Shown here in pieces: positions 12,131-21,220 of a DNA stretch of 64,000 nt. Both the position numbers and the translations under genes were made by a program. The stretch's first letter is position 1. Every line of letters begins with the position of its first letter. Source of the stretch: Desulfovibrio inopinatus DSM 10711 (lineage in GTDB: Bacteria > Desulfobacterota > Desulfovibrionia > Desulfovibrionales > Desulfovibrionaceae); NCBI RefSeq assembly GCF_000429305.1, contig NZ_KE386881.1:32994-96993 (forward strand), written 5' to 3'. The notes under the pieces were generated by a model that did no database searches, was not told the DNA's origin, and saw only the letters and a program-made list of their open reading frames with translations.

Positions 12131-13147
12131 TTACGAATCTTGGATGGCGACAACAACTTTTCCCTTGTGTTGCCCTGACGCAAGAAACGCATAAGCCTTG
12201 TGGACTTCGTCGAACGGGAAGATACGATCAACATAAGGCCGTACGTCATAACGCCCCATAAATTTCCCCAACTCATCTAATATTTGTCGCGATCCAACGT
12301 AAATTCCATCTAAGCGAGCAGATTTAGCAAGAAGAGGGAAAGGATTGATGGCACCATCTTTTCCTGTCAGCACGCCAATATAGGCAATGTGTCCCCCCAT
12401 AGCGAGACATTCCATAGACATGGCAAGCGTCCCGACACCACCGACTTCGACGACGTGATCCACTCCACGACCATCCGTCAGCGTTTTCACGGCATTGGGC
12501 CAATCAGGATTCGTCTTGTAATTGATCACATCGTGAGCCCCCTGATGCAACAGCCATGCTGCCTTGGTGTCGTCACTTGTCGTCGCGATAACTCGAGCCC
12601 CAAGCGCTGAAGCGATACGTATGGCATAAAGGGAGACTCCGCCCGAGCCCAGTGTCAAGACGGTTTGGCCGGGGAGCAAATCCCCCCGAGCAACGAGAGC
12701 ATTATAGGCGGTGACACCAGCGCATGGTAATGTCGCGGCCTCCACATCGGCAAGATGATGCGGCGCTGGAACAAGAGCATGTTCCGGGAGCACAACCTCT
12801 TCTGCCAAAACGCCATCGACATTCCCCCCCAAGTCCGATGTACATCCTTCTGGAGTCGGTTTGCCTGATGTCCAATCACGAAAGAAGCTTGTCATGACTC
12901 TGTCGCCTTTCGAAAGGCCGACAACATCAGGACCAACGCGTTTCACAATGCCAACACCGTCAGAGAATGGACGAAGCCCTTGTATTGATGACAATCCATA
13001 ACGCCCTTCAGCAACAAGAAGATCCCTATAATTCAACGCAAATGCCCGCATGGACACAACAACCTGCCTGCCCGTCACTGAAGGCGTGTCGGCATCGATC
13101 ATCTCTAACCGAGACAAACCAACCCCCTGAAAACGATACTCTTTCAT
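12131..13147 (-). CDS. Medium-chain dehydrogenase/reductase, quinone-reductase/alcohol-dehydrogenase type
   Basis: The 338-residue cytoplasmic enzyme has the MDR fold: N-terminal GroES-like domain (FALNYRDLLVAEGRYG, FSDGVGIVKRVG) and a Rossmann domain with GSGGVSLYAIRIA for NAD(P). The catalytic-zinc cysteine of true alcohol dehydrogenases is not at its usual place, as in zinc-free quinone/enoyl reductases, so NADPH:quinone oxidoreductase-like activity is more likely. ATG 13147 has AAAGGAGG 6 nt upstream; 22 upstream codons of the longer frame are dropped. It is a single gene with a shared terminator downstream. The physiological substrate is unknown. Confidence 0.85.
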   Translation of the reverse strand: MKEYRFQGVGLSRLEMIDADTPSVTGRQVVVSMRAFALNYRDLLVAEGRYGLSSIQGLRPFSDGVGIVKRVGPDVVGLSKGDRVMTSFFRDWTSGKPTPEGCTSDLGGNVDGVLAEEVVLPEHALVPAPHHLADVEAATLPCAGVTAYNALVARGDLLPGQTVLTLGSGGVSLYAIRIASALGARVIATTSDDTKAAWLLHQGAHDVINYKTNPDWPNAVKTLTDGRGVDHVVEVGGVGTLAMSMECLAMGGHIAYIGVLTGKDGAINPFPLLAKSARLDGIYVGSRQILDELGKFMGRYDVRPYVDRIFPFDEVHKAYAFLASGQHKGKVVVAIQDS

Positions 13148-13435
13148 CGTTGCCTCCTTTTCTTCCCTATACGCTTCTACGACAGGCACAGATATTGTGC
13201 AATCCAATGTCACGCATTCGTCGCCATGTTTTACACAAGACCTTGCCCGACGAAAACAACCACGTGAAATACTTCACAAATACATCATCCATTACTTGTC
13301 ACTTTTTCATGGATACGGTAGGTTCCACATCCAAATGCAACCCAACTCCCTCGGGTTTCTCTCTCCGCCTTCAGGTCAATGACTCTTTAGAGTCGTATCA
13401 CTGCATCCGATAGCTGTGCAAAAAGGAGACTTTCA

Positions 13436-14395
13436 ATGCGACGTATGCATGTTCGCTGTGGTTCGGATATCCGTGATCTTCTCGATTTGGCGAGACTCGA
13501 GGGAACGTTCTTCGAATTTTCCGACCCCGTCTGCCAAGGTCCTCTGCTTGGAGTTGGTCGCGACGACTCCGTTATTGCAGCACGTTCTCATTTTCTGGCT
13601 CATGCCTACGGGTTCGACACTCCTGAGAAGGAAGAACAACGCCTGGAACAGCAATACGCTACCTTGGATCGTCTTCAAACGTTTGATGATATTGTGCTCT
13701 GGTTCGAGCATGATTTGTATGATCAGAGCATTCTCATTCGCATTCTTGCCGAATTGGCCGAGATGGACGACACTTGGCGCAAAGTCCGACTCGTCAACGT
13801 GAGCCGTTTTGTTGGCAAAGCCGGCTTCTTTGGGCTTGGCAACCTCAAACCCCGCGAACTTGCAGCATTGGAACGCGATGCGGAACCGCTCACAGCCGAA
13901 ATGGTTGCCTGTGGGCTTCAAGCCTGGACAGCGTTTTGTACGTCCGATCCTGAAACCCTCTACCATTTCGCTCAATCCGAACACCCCGGCCTCCCTTGGT
14001 TGGCTGCCGCGTTAAAACGACACCTTCAGGAGTTGCCTTGGACCACAAACGGTCTCTCGTTGACCGAGCGCCGCATTCTTGAAGCCGCAGCTCAAGGCGA
14101 TCCCACGCCGGTTCGAATTTTCCGTCGAAATTTTTTTGAACTGGAAAACGCCCCGTACCTTGGCGATGCCATGTTCTGGTATGTCATGCATGGTCTATCA
14201 TCCACGGCAACCCCTGCCTTAACCCCGTTTGTTTCTCCATGCGATCCAATAGGCCTGACCGACTTCGGACACCAACTTCTTGCAAACAGTGCTGATTTTT
14301 TTGAATACAATACGATTGACCGTTGGTGGGGCGGGCTCCACATGACAGACGGCAGATGGCGATATAATGGGGAACGGCCAGTATTGATAGACTAA
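13436..14395 (+). CDS. DUF1835-domain protein
   Basis: The 319-residue soluble protein starts MRRMHVRCGSDIRDLL and continues with the DUF1835 pattern (HV..GD.., D.vcqGP, W.E.DLYDQ, here FEHDLYDQ). Proteins with this domain are common but without established biochemistry; no catalytic motif is evident. AAAAGGAG lies 8 nt before the ATG. It is flanked by oppositely oriented genes and appears monocistronic. No signal peptide or membrane segment is seen, so it is cytoplasmic. Confidence 0.75.
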   Translation: MRRMHVRCGSDIRDLLDLARLEGTFFEFSDPVCQGPLLGVGRDDSVIAARSHFLAHAYGFDTPEKEEQRLEQQYATLDRLQTFDDIVLWFEHDLYDQSILIRILAELAEMDDTWRKVRLVNVSRFVGKAGFFGLGNLKPRELAALERDAEPLTAEMVACGLQAWTAFCTSDPETLYHFAQSEHPGLPWLAAALKRHLQELPWTTNGLSLTERRILEAAAQGDPTPVRIFRRNFFELENAPYLGDAMFWYVMHGLSSTATPALTPFVSPCDPIGLTDFGHQLLANSADFFEYNTIDRWWGGLHMTDGRWRYNGERPVLID

Positions 14396-14530
14396 GAACA
14401 CAGTGAAGAACTATCAGCCAAAAACCAAAAGACACAGTCGCGTTTACAGCGGTTCAAGACATCGTACAACCTGACAAACCGTTGCACGAAATTCATACAA
14501 ACTGACTGTATCTTACAGCCCAGTATGTAT

Positions 14531-17224
14531 TCAAACAAACACGGTATGTTCATGCTGGCCAGCCATAGGCCCATCCAGATCATGCTTTTTGGTCAACGGC
14601 AGAAGAAAATGGACAGTGCATCCTTTGCCGAGTTCAGACTCAATCCAGATGCGACCGCCATAATGTTCTACAATCTGCCGACAGATAGACAGCCCCAAGC
14701 CGGTTCCCTGACTCTTGGTTTGGCCAGGTTCAAGCGGAGCGACTTGATAGAACTTATCAAAGACACGTTTTTGATCGTCATTGGGAATGCCTGTGCCATT
14801 ATCTTCGATTGCTCCACCGATCATTCCATTGGCATCCCTCCTCAGTCGAAAACAGATATTTCCTGATTGCGTGAATTTCAGTGCATTGGAAAGAAGGTTC
14901 AAAAACACTTGGCGGATGCGATCTCGATCAATGACGAGCGGTGGAACATTGTTATCCACATCAAATGTTAAATGAACGTCAGGCTTCTTCTTGAATTCTG
15001 CTTCCATGGTACGCGCTGCCAAAAAAACTTCTTCAGGCAAATGAACGAGTTCATTGCGCCATTCGCACTTCCCAGATTCTATTTTATTGAGATCTAAGAG
15101 GTCATTGATAAGCCTGGACAAACGGAGTCCTTCACTTTCAATTATCCGTAGATTTTCCAGCATAAGTTGACCACGCTGTACCAAGGTGGCATCGTTGCGG
15201 ACTGCTGGTAACATATATTTCTCAAAGTGCTTCCCCGTAACCTTGGCAAACCCCAAAACCGATGTCAGCGGAGTACGTAACTCGTGCGATGCGGACGCAA
15301 TAAAGGCATTTTTGAGTTCATCAAGGTGCAAGAGTTTTTTATTGGCCTCTAAAAGATCATGTGTACGCGCCGCAACCTTTTGTTCGAGTTCCTCATGAAC
15401 TCGCAACATGGCTTGCTCGGCGTTCTTTTGCACGGTAACATCACTCAAGACCACCATAATGCGGGCACCTTCAGGGAGTAAAAGTTTCCGTAATCGAATT
15501 CGCGAGGGAAACTCATTCCCATCCCGACGCCGTGAAATCCAGTCATACATGACATAGTCTTGCGTCAAGGACGATTCCAGACACTTTATAGCGTCACCTT
15601 GTGTAAGTCCTCCCCCACTAATTTCCTCGATGGAAAGGGTGTGGGCTTCCTGCGCACTGTAACCAAACATCACTTCGAAATTTCGGTTAACGTCAACGAT
15701 GGAGCCGTCTTCCTTATGAATCAACACAGAGTCGGGCAAAGTATCCAACAGCGATTGCAAGCGCGCTCCCGAAGCCAAAAGACGCTGTCGAGATGCTTGT
15801 AAAGCCTGGCTCATCGCATTGAACATTGAAGCAAGGTCTCCAATTTCATCGCCAGTATTCAAGAGCTCAATTTCACCGCGTTCCCCCTTGGAAATGGCTT
15901 GAGCAGCATCGGTCAAGCGAAGCAAAGGCCCGGTTATTCCCCGAGCAACAACCACGGAACCAAGCACAACGGCCAGCGTAATGCCCAATATCAATAATAA
16001 GGCGTTACGCATCTGCATCTCAATGCGCTCTGCATTGTCGACTTCGGAATATCCTAAAACAAGAGTCCACGGTCTACTTTGAATACGGGTCTTTACATTG
16101 AGACTGCTATCGCTTCCACGACCATGCAGTGCAGCTCTAAAAAATTCCGGCGCAGTCTCCGCCAACACATCGAGCGTTTGCCCTGTAACACTGACATCCG
16201 CGGCATTACTAAGCAAATGTCGACGGGTGATTAAGTTTTTTCTTGTCTCCTCATCCAGAGGAAATCCCGGTGTCAATGTTAAATCAGGTCTTGCCGTATC
16301 CACCAAACGAATGCCGTGTTCATCGAACAGTATCAGTTTAAAGTCAGACCCCTTCTCATGAGTTTTCGAACTGAGAAGTCGTTTCAGAACCACGGCATTG
16401 TAGCGAATACGGAGCACACCAAGAATTCGTCCTTCAGAGCCACGCACCGGACAACTGAAATATAACGCCGGTTGCTGTGACCAGGCCGTCAAACCAACGG
16501 TTGAAACGTATGGTAAACCCGTTTCCATGGGTTCGCGAAAATAGTCTCTGTCCGACTTCTCTGCACCAATTTCACCACCAAACGTATCGGCCACGGCCAC
16601 TCCATGGCGATCCAGTAAGGCGATGGATGTAATATTGATTTCATCACGCCGCTTTAAGGACATGAGAAGAGCCATAACTTCCCGTTCTTGCTGGCTGTCA
16701 GCACGTATTGCTGCCGGTAATTCAAGAAATTTGGCAAATTGCGGTATCATGGATTCGGTACGTACCGTGGCCAGATTCGCATCGATAAAGTGGTCTAGAG
16801 CCGAAGCTGATTGCGCCAACGCGTTTTGCATGACCTGTCGGCTATTTTCCACTAGTGCCTGTGACGTGGCGTGTTGATCAAGTATAGCCAAGACACCGAC
16901 AGGCACAAGCGACATCAATAAAAACGCGCTTAACAGACGAGTCTGTAAGCGAGCTCGACCATAAAAGGCACGTACTGTAAAAAGCACAGGGAAAAAAAGT
17001 AACGCCAAAGGACTGAACAACCAGAGAGGATGAGGATTCCCTAAAACGACCATGGACATAAGATAATGATAGCTAAGCACAGTAGGAGCAGATGCCACAA
17101 CGACGCCCACACCCCAGACCTGCATGGAGGAGAGTTTTTTTGTGGGACGGGAGTCAGCAGAAGATGTTGCTTCTGTGCTTTGGCCTCCTCTGCCATGTAC
17201 ATTGTCTTCAATCTGCGCAGACAT
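14531..17224 (-). CDS. Membrane sensor histidine kinase (Cache, HAMP, PAS, HisKA, HATPase)
   Basis: Up to 897 residues: three N-terminal membrane segments (about 36-62, 66-86, 95-117), a periplasmic Cache-type domain (about 120-400), a fourth segment (410-432), HAMP, a PAS domain (LDTLPDSVLIHKEDGSIVDVN), HisKA with phospho-His in SASHELRTPLT, and HATPase with NLLSNALKFT, DNGTGI and GTGLGLSIC. No receiver domain is attached and no response regulator is next to it. The start is unsure: ATG 17224 overlaps the binding-protein gene by 184 nt and has no ribosome site; ATG 17125 or 17059 are alternatives. It follows the substrate-binding lipoprotein and may be read by coupling, or through a shift at an A-run (see findings). 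Positive residues before segment 1 and between segments 2 and 3 imply a cytoplasmic N-terminus. Confidence 0.9.
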   Translation of the reverse strand: MSAQIEDNVHGRGGQSTEATSSADSRPTKKLSSMQVWGVGVVVASAPTVLSYHYLMSMVVLGNPHPLWLFSPLALLFFPVLFTVRAFYGRARLQTRLLSAFLLMSLVPVGVLAILDQHATSQALVENSRQVMQNALAQSASALDHFIDANLATVRTESMIPQFAKFLELPAAIRADSQQEREVMALLMSLKRRDEINITSIALLDRHGVAVADTFGGEIGAEKSDRDYFREPMETGLPYVSTVGLTAWSQQPALYFSCPVRGSEGRILGVLRIRYNAVVLKRLLSSKTHEKGSDFKLILFDEHGIRLVDTARPDLTLTPGFPLDEETRKNLITRRHLLSNAADVSVTGQTLDVLAETAPEFFRAALHGRGSDSSLNVKTRIQSRPWTLVLGYSEVDNAERIEMQMRNALLLILGITLAVVLGSVVVARGITGPLLRLTDAAQAISKGERGEIELLNTGDEIGDLASMFNAMSQALQASRQRLLASGARLQSLLDTLPDSVLIHKEDGSIVDVNRNFEVMFGYSAQEAHTLSIEEISGGGLTQGDAIKCLESSLTQDYVMYDWISRRRDGNEFPSRIRLRKLLLPEGARIMVVLSDVTVQKNAEQAMLRVHEELEQKVAARTHDLLEANKKLLHLDELKNAFIASASHELRTPLTSVLGFAKVTGKHFEKYMLPAVRNDATLVQRGQLMLENLRIIESEGLRLSRLINDLLDLNKIESGKCEWRNELVHLPEEVFLAARTMEAEFKKKPDVHLTFDVDNNVPPLVIDRDRIRQVFLNLLSNALKFTQSGNICFRLRRDANGMIGGAIEDNGTGIPNDDQKRVFDKFYQVAPLEPGQTKSQGTGLGLSICRQIVEHYGGRIWIESELGKGCTVHFLLPLTKKHDLDGPMAGQHEHTVFV

Positions 17225-18204
17225 GGATTATGGAGTGCTTGTACGACGTCAATAAACTCAGGGTCAATGACTTGATCTAATGCAGGAACGCTTGTGGCAT
17301 CTCCCAATCCGATAATAAATGAAATCAACTTTTCTCCAACGTTGTACAATGACAGCGGTGATTCTTTTGTGAATACCGTTTCATTATCGTCGTACGTCAA
17401 TATATGACATCCTGATAAAGAAATGGATTGCTGATCAAGCCCTATCGCTTCGGCAATCAGGGCGTTTCCCTCTTCTTGGTGATCCAGCCAATACTGTTGC
17501 GCTTCAAACCATGCATCGACATACGCCTGAACATCGGCTTTGCGTTGAGCGACGACCGATCCCTGAACAGCAAAAACATCAAGAATCATTCCCGGCATGT
17601 CCGCTGTGCTAAACAATACACGATATCCTCTGTCACACGACGACGATAAATACGGCTCCCAGGTATAACCGGCTTGAATACGTTCCGGCATTGTTTCCAA
17701 AACAATCTCCGGACCGACATCCACCAGAGTTAATGCACTGCGTGGTACACCATACCGTCTCAACATTGTCACAATCAAAAACTCGCTACCGGATAATCCA
17801 CCTTGAATACCAACACGTTTTCCCTTGAGATCGGTTGGCACTCTGATGTCCGGGGTTACCACAAGTCCTTCTGCTCCATCAGAATAATCTGTGGCCATGA
17901 CGATTTTCATATCGGGAATGTTGATCTTCAACAGCTCATAGAACCCTGCATACGTCGCATCCAACTTTCCCGCAGCAAAATCGGAAAAAATGTCTGTATA
18001 GGTATTGTACAAAACAAGTTCCACCTTGACCCCATGTTTTGCAAAAAACCCTTTTTCTTTTGCAATAACAGCAGGGTACCAGCCGGGCCAATATACCCAC
18101 CCGACTCGTAAGGCTGGCCTTTCAACCGATTCCGGTGACTGAGAACAACCAGGCACAGAAAGGGTCAATAGCACAAGAAGTAACAGATACCACCGTATCC
18201 ACAT
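17041..18204 (-). CDS. NMT1/SsuA-like substrate-binding lipoprotein, partner of a histidine kinase
   Basis: The 387-residue protein starts MWIRWYLLLLVLL with a lipobox ending at Cys20 (SVPGC), so it is membrane-anchored by lipid. The mature part has the ABC-transporter binding fold of the NMT1/THI5/SsuA group: LRVGWVYWPGWYPAVIAKEKG, D..AGKLDA.YAG, DLKGKRVGIQGG. No permease or ATPase gene is near; the downstream gene is a sensor kinase, suggesting a sensory rather than transport role. GGAG precedes ATG 18204. The C-terminal 29 residues, after an A7 run, read as a hydrophobic tail (LWHLLLLCLAIIIL) and overlap the kinase frame. Before the A-run the codon choice looks natural in this frame; after it the kinase frame looks natural. 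Confidence 0.85.
   Translation of the reverse strand: MWIRWYLLLLVLLTLSVPGCSQSPESVERPALRVGWVYWPGWYPAVIAKEKGFFAKHGVKVELVLYNTYTDIFSDFAAGKLDATYAGFYELLKINIPDMKIVMATDYSDGAEGLVVTPDIRVPTDLKGKRVGIQGGLSGSEFLIVTMLRRYGVPRSALTLVDVGPEIVLETMPERIQAGYTWEPYLSSSCDRGYRVLFSTADMPGMILDVFAVQGSVVAQRKADVQAYVDAWFEAQQYWLDHQEEGNALIAEAIGLDQQSISLSGCHILTYDDNETVFTKESPLSLYNVGEKLISFIIGLGDATSVPALDQVIDPEFIDVVQALHNPCLRRLKTMYMAEEAKAQKQHLLLTPVPQKNSPPCRSGVWASLWHLLLLCLAIIILCPWSF
17134..17140 (-). promoter_or_regulatory. Slippery heptamer A AAA AAC joining binding-protein and kinase frames
   Basis: On the minus strand an A7 run (17141-17135) followed by C gives codons CAA AAA AAC in the binding-protein frame. A -1 slip at A_AAA_AAC puts the ribosome exactly in the kinase frame. 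Homopolymers occur by chance, so function is unproven. Confidence 0.3.
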
Positions 18205-18471
18205 GATCCTGCTCCGAAAAGATAATCTATGGTGATGATTTGTCGAAAAATACACAAAGAGGAACTTCTTGTCATCAAGGGAGTACGCATAACACGGTAT
18301 TATCTTCACGATAAACCATGTTGCAAAAACAAGAAAAAATCATGTAGATTGCACAAGAAAATGTGAGAGAGATCTCTGGAGTGTGACATAGCTGCCACAA
18401 CGAAAAGATATTATTGTTGTGTATTCATCCAAAGATAAGTTGTTTTTTCTCAATATTCTATGGAGAGAAAT

Positions 18472-18981
18472 ATGAAGAGAGGTTGGAAATATTATACAGG
18501 GATCGGACTCTTGGCCTATAGTTGTTTGCCATTTTTGCTTGTCACGATACTTCCGTTCTTGGGGTTGTCTTTGGCGGAATCCGGAGCATTTGTATTGACC
18601 ATACTTGCGACGGGGGAAGTGGCCTTCATCGGCGCAGCAGCACTTCTTGGCAAAGAATTTATTGCAGCCATAAAAACAAAAATCCTCAAAATTTTCCGAC
18701 GTCCCCCTCTTCCTGAAAGCGAGTCCCAACCGATCAGTCGCACGCGTCACCGCGCTGGTATCACACTCTTCTTACTCAGTTTTCTCCCCCACTATGCCAT
18801 TATTATTGATCTCTTCTTCTTTCCGCATACACCTGCCGAACTTTCCGTTCTGGCGTGGTTGCTTCTTGTCGGTGAGGCGTTCGGCATTGTTGGACTGACA
18901 TTACTTGGGCGCTCGTTCTGGGATCGTCTCAATGCTCTCTTTCAGTGGCCTGGAGACGAGACAAAAAACATACTCCCCTGA
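18472..18981 (+). CDS. Four-helix membrane protein with internal duplication (transporter-suffix-like)
   Basis: The 169-residue protein has two related halves of about 70 residues, each with two membrane helices: half one contains LLAYSCLPFL, ATGEVAFIGAAALLGKEF; half two contains LFLLSFLPHY, LVGEAFGIVGLTLLGRSF. The shared pattern GE.....G...LG..F matches what is annotated as a transporter suffix domain, found alone or at the end of transporters; its function is unknown. GGAGA lies 6 nt before ATG 18472, preferred over the ATG at 18460, which precedes that site. It is divergent from the binding-protein gene. Confidence 0.7.
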   Translation: MKRGWKYYTGIGLLAYSCLPFLLVTILPFLGLSLAESGAFVLTILATGEVAFIGAAALLGKEFIAAIKTKILKIFRRPPLPESESQPISRTRHRAGITLFLLSFLPHYAIIIDLFFFPHTPAELSVLAWLLLVGEAFGIVGLTLLGRSFWDRLNALFQWPGDETKNILP

Positions 18982-19094
18982 ACAACGTTACGTCATCGCT
19001 ATTTGTAACAATACCGTCTGACGAAGAGGGGCAATTCCGCCTGTTACCAAAAGGAGGGAATGCACAGGGCAATCATATCAGACACGAAGTACAA

Positions 19095-20195
19095 TCAATC
19101 CGATAAAATAATTTTATTCTTTCCAAGCTTCTTCGCTTTATAGAGCGCAGTGTCCGCACGGACAATAGCGTCATCGAATGTATGGTCCCGATCACAGTAC
19201 TCTGTCAGTCCGACACTAATTGTAATTTTTATAGATTCATCCAGAAGCAGAGGCGTAGATTCTATTGAATTGCGAATGCGTTCTATAGCATTCAATGCTT
19301 CTCGAAGAGAAGAACCAGGGAGAATCATGATAAATTCATCTCCGCCAAACCGGCCCAGCACATCTGTCTTTCTCAATAAACTTCTTATAATATCTATAAT
19401 ATGCCGTATAGCTCGGTCACCAACAAGATGTCCATATCGATCATTGATTACTTTGAAATCGTCGATATCAAATATCGCAACCGATGTCTTCTCATCCGGC
19501 ACACTACAATTTCCAACAAGTACATTCGCAATATCAAACAATTTCCTGCGATTAAAAACACCTGTCAAGGTATCATAATCACGTAACATTGCATTTTCTG
19601 TCGATGTAAGAAACAACTTTTGGTTGAGTTTATCGAGAACATACGACAGAAACATAGTCGTTATCACTGCTGGCCATATTATCGTGTTATAGATTGGCAA
19701 ATCTAAACCTTGAAGATGCATAAAATACGAGAGAATAACCGGGTACAAAACGAGAATCAGCATTGTCACGACGACAACACCTAACGGCAAAAACAAGCAT
19801 GCCAATGGTGAAAAAATATACCAATACAAAAAACCTGGAATACCATGTATAAATCCATCACGGAGAGACCGTAACACAAGAATAAAGAGATGCAATTCCA
19901 CGAGAGACACAACAAAAAAGACGGCACTATAAAAATGCGTCCTTGTAGTTTTAACGAACAATACAGCGAAAGAAAGCAAAAAGACCAAACACATAAGAAG
20001 CCGTATCTTCAATGTGTCCATAGCACTCGCACTGTCAATAACCCAGTCCCATCCCCACAGTGAGAAGACGAGTATAATTCCTCCAATCGGCAATACTCTA
20101 TAAAAATCGGCATAACGATCAATCTTCCATCGTCTATACTCGTCTTTTTGAACCGTATAGATATTCAACAACAATCTCAAAAAATTATTATTCAT
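19095..20195 (-). CDS. Membrane-bound diguanylate cyclase
   Basis: About 366 residues. The N-terminal half (to about residue 190) has six or seven hydrophobic helices forming a MASE-like membrane sensor of no recognised type. The C-terminal GGDEF domain is complete: DTLTGVFNRR, DIDDFKVIND, RFGGDEF, with an RKTD inhibitory site five residues upstream. It should make cyclic-di-GMP at the inner membrane in response to a membrane or periplasmic cue. ATG 20195 (MNNNFLRLL) follows AGGG; a TTG eight codons upstream is the alternative. It is monocistronic. Base composition is noticeably AT-rich compared with neighbouring metabolic genes. Confidence 0.9.
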   Translation of the reverse strand: MNNNFLRLLLNIYTVQKDEYRRWKIDRYADFYRVLPIGGIILVFSLWGWDWVIDSASAMDTLKIRLLMCLVFLLSFAVLFVKTTRTHFYSAVFFVVSLVELHLFILVLRSLRDGFIHGIPGFLYWYIFSPLACLFLPLGVVVVTMLILVLYPVILSYFMHLQGLDLPIYNTIIWPAVITTMFLSYVLDKLNQKLFLTSTENAMLRDYDTLTGVFNRRKLFDIANVLVGNCSVPDEKTSVAIFDIDDFKVINDRYGHLVGDRAIRHIIDIIRSLLRKTDVLGRFGGDEFIMILPGSSLREALNAIERIRNSIESTPLLLDESIKITISVGLTEYCDRDHTFDDAIVRADTALYKAKKLGKNKIILSD

Positions 20196-20648
20196 AGGCA
20201 ACCCTAAAAAATCGTCCAATAAGAAAATACGAACTGTAATTCATCATATTCACTGTCATACCTATTACTTTCAATATTACGTTCTCTTTAACAGGTCAAA
20301 CGCAGAAAACATCGCCTTCATAGACAATAAGGTCAATAAAGACTTGAATTATTAGAGAGGAACACAAGGAGCAGGCAGGAGAGATTCAAAATACAAAAGA
20401 AAGAGTTCCGTTGAGTATCAAGTGCCAGGACGGCACAAATCGAATCACGTTCTTCTTTCACCAGAGGACGGCGACATACCCCAGAATCCAATGGAAGAAT
20501 GTGACTGTCGCCGTAATACCGTTACGTGGCGGAGACAATTCTACTATGACAACTATTTAAAATAGAAAAGCTAATCACATCTATTGAAACAATGAAACGA
20601 TCATTGTCTCGCTTAACCGTACGACGATGTTACAAAATTTTTACATTC
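20196..20648. other. Intergenic region with small inverted repeats, no gene seen
   Basis: This 453-bp gap lies upstream of the diguanylate cyclase. A perfect 9-bp inverted repeat ACGGCGACA (20468-20476)/TGTCGCCGT (20506-20514) encloses 29 nt, and GTGCC/GGCAC forms a small stem at 20422-20436. Neither has a T-run. No open frame with a ribosome site is convincing. Confidence 0.4.
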
Positions 20649-21110
20649 TCAATGCAGTGCGGCAAGAAACCCCGCAGGATCTTCAGGTGAAAGCAAAAGC
20701 GCGTACCCCTGACGCGTTGGAATATAAACGGCTCGCGTGGCATCAGTCAGAAAAAGAAGCCCTTTTTGCCTTCCTTGCGGTGTACTCAAGGAGAACCACC
20801 CGGACTTAAGACCTGACATACTGACCCCATTGCGCTTCGCTCTGATACGTACCGGAGCGTCTTTCCCCATCGTTATCTTTAACGCTTCATCAAGAATCAA
20901 GTCGCGAAGAGGAATAGAACGGCCATAAAATCCCCCATGGATAACGAGTTCGTTCTGACTGACCTCGAATGAAGCACGGAGCGCAGACTTGACCATATAC
21001 TGTACAAAAAAAAATGCTGCGATAATCAAGACAGCAGCCGATCCCATCACCACATACACCCACCAGGTTCTTGCTGCGCTTGGAGCGATCTGAAAAATAT
21101 GAGTTTCCAT
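20649..21110 (-). CDS. Bacterial PH-domain-like membrane protein
   Basis: The 153-residue protein has one membrane helix near residues 17-38 and a C-terminal domain of about 110 residues resembling bacterial PH domains (bPH): ASFEVSQNELVIHGGFYGRSIPLRDL, then a strand-rich stretch ending FLTDATRAVYIPTRQGYALLLSPEDPAGFLAAL. These are small membrane-linked domains without known catalysis. AAGGAGGG is 6 nt before the ATG. It lies 110 bp downstream of the copper ATPase on the same strand, so cotranscription is possible, but no functional link is evident. Confidence 0.75.
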   Translation of the reverse strand: METHIFQIAPSAARTWWVYVVMGSAAVLIIAAFFFVQYMVKSALRASFEVSQNELVIHGGFYGRSIPLRDLILDEALKITMGKDAPVRIRAKRNGVSMSGLKSGWFSLSTPQGRQKGLLFLTDATRAVYIPTRQGYALLLSPEDPAGFLAALH

Positions 21111-21220
21111 AACGTCCCTCCTTCATCGGGAACATATTTATGACGAAGTATATTTCGACATTTTGATTTCAACAAGGGAGGGGGTACGCCCCTCTTCACG
21201 CACTGTCCTTACGCTCACCA

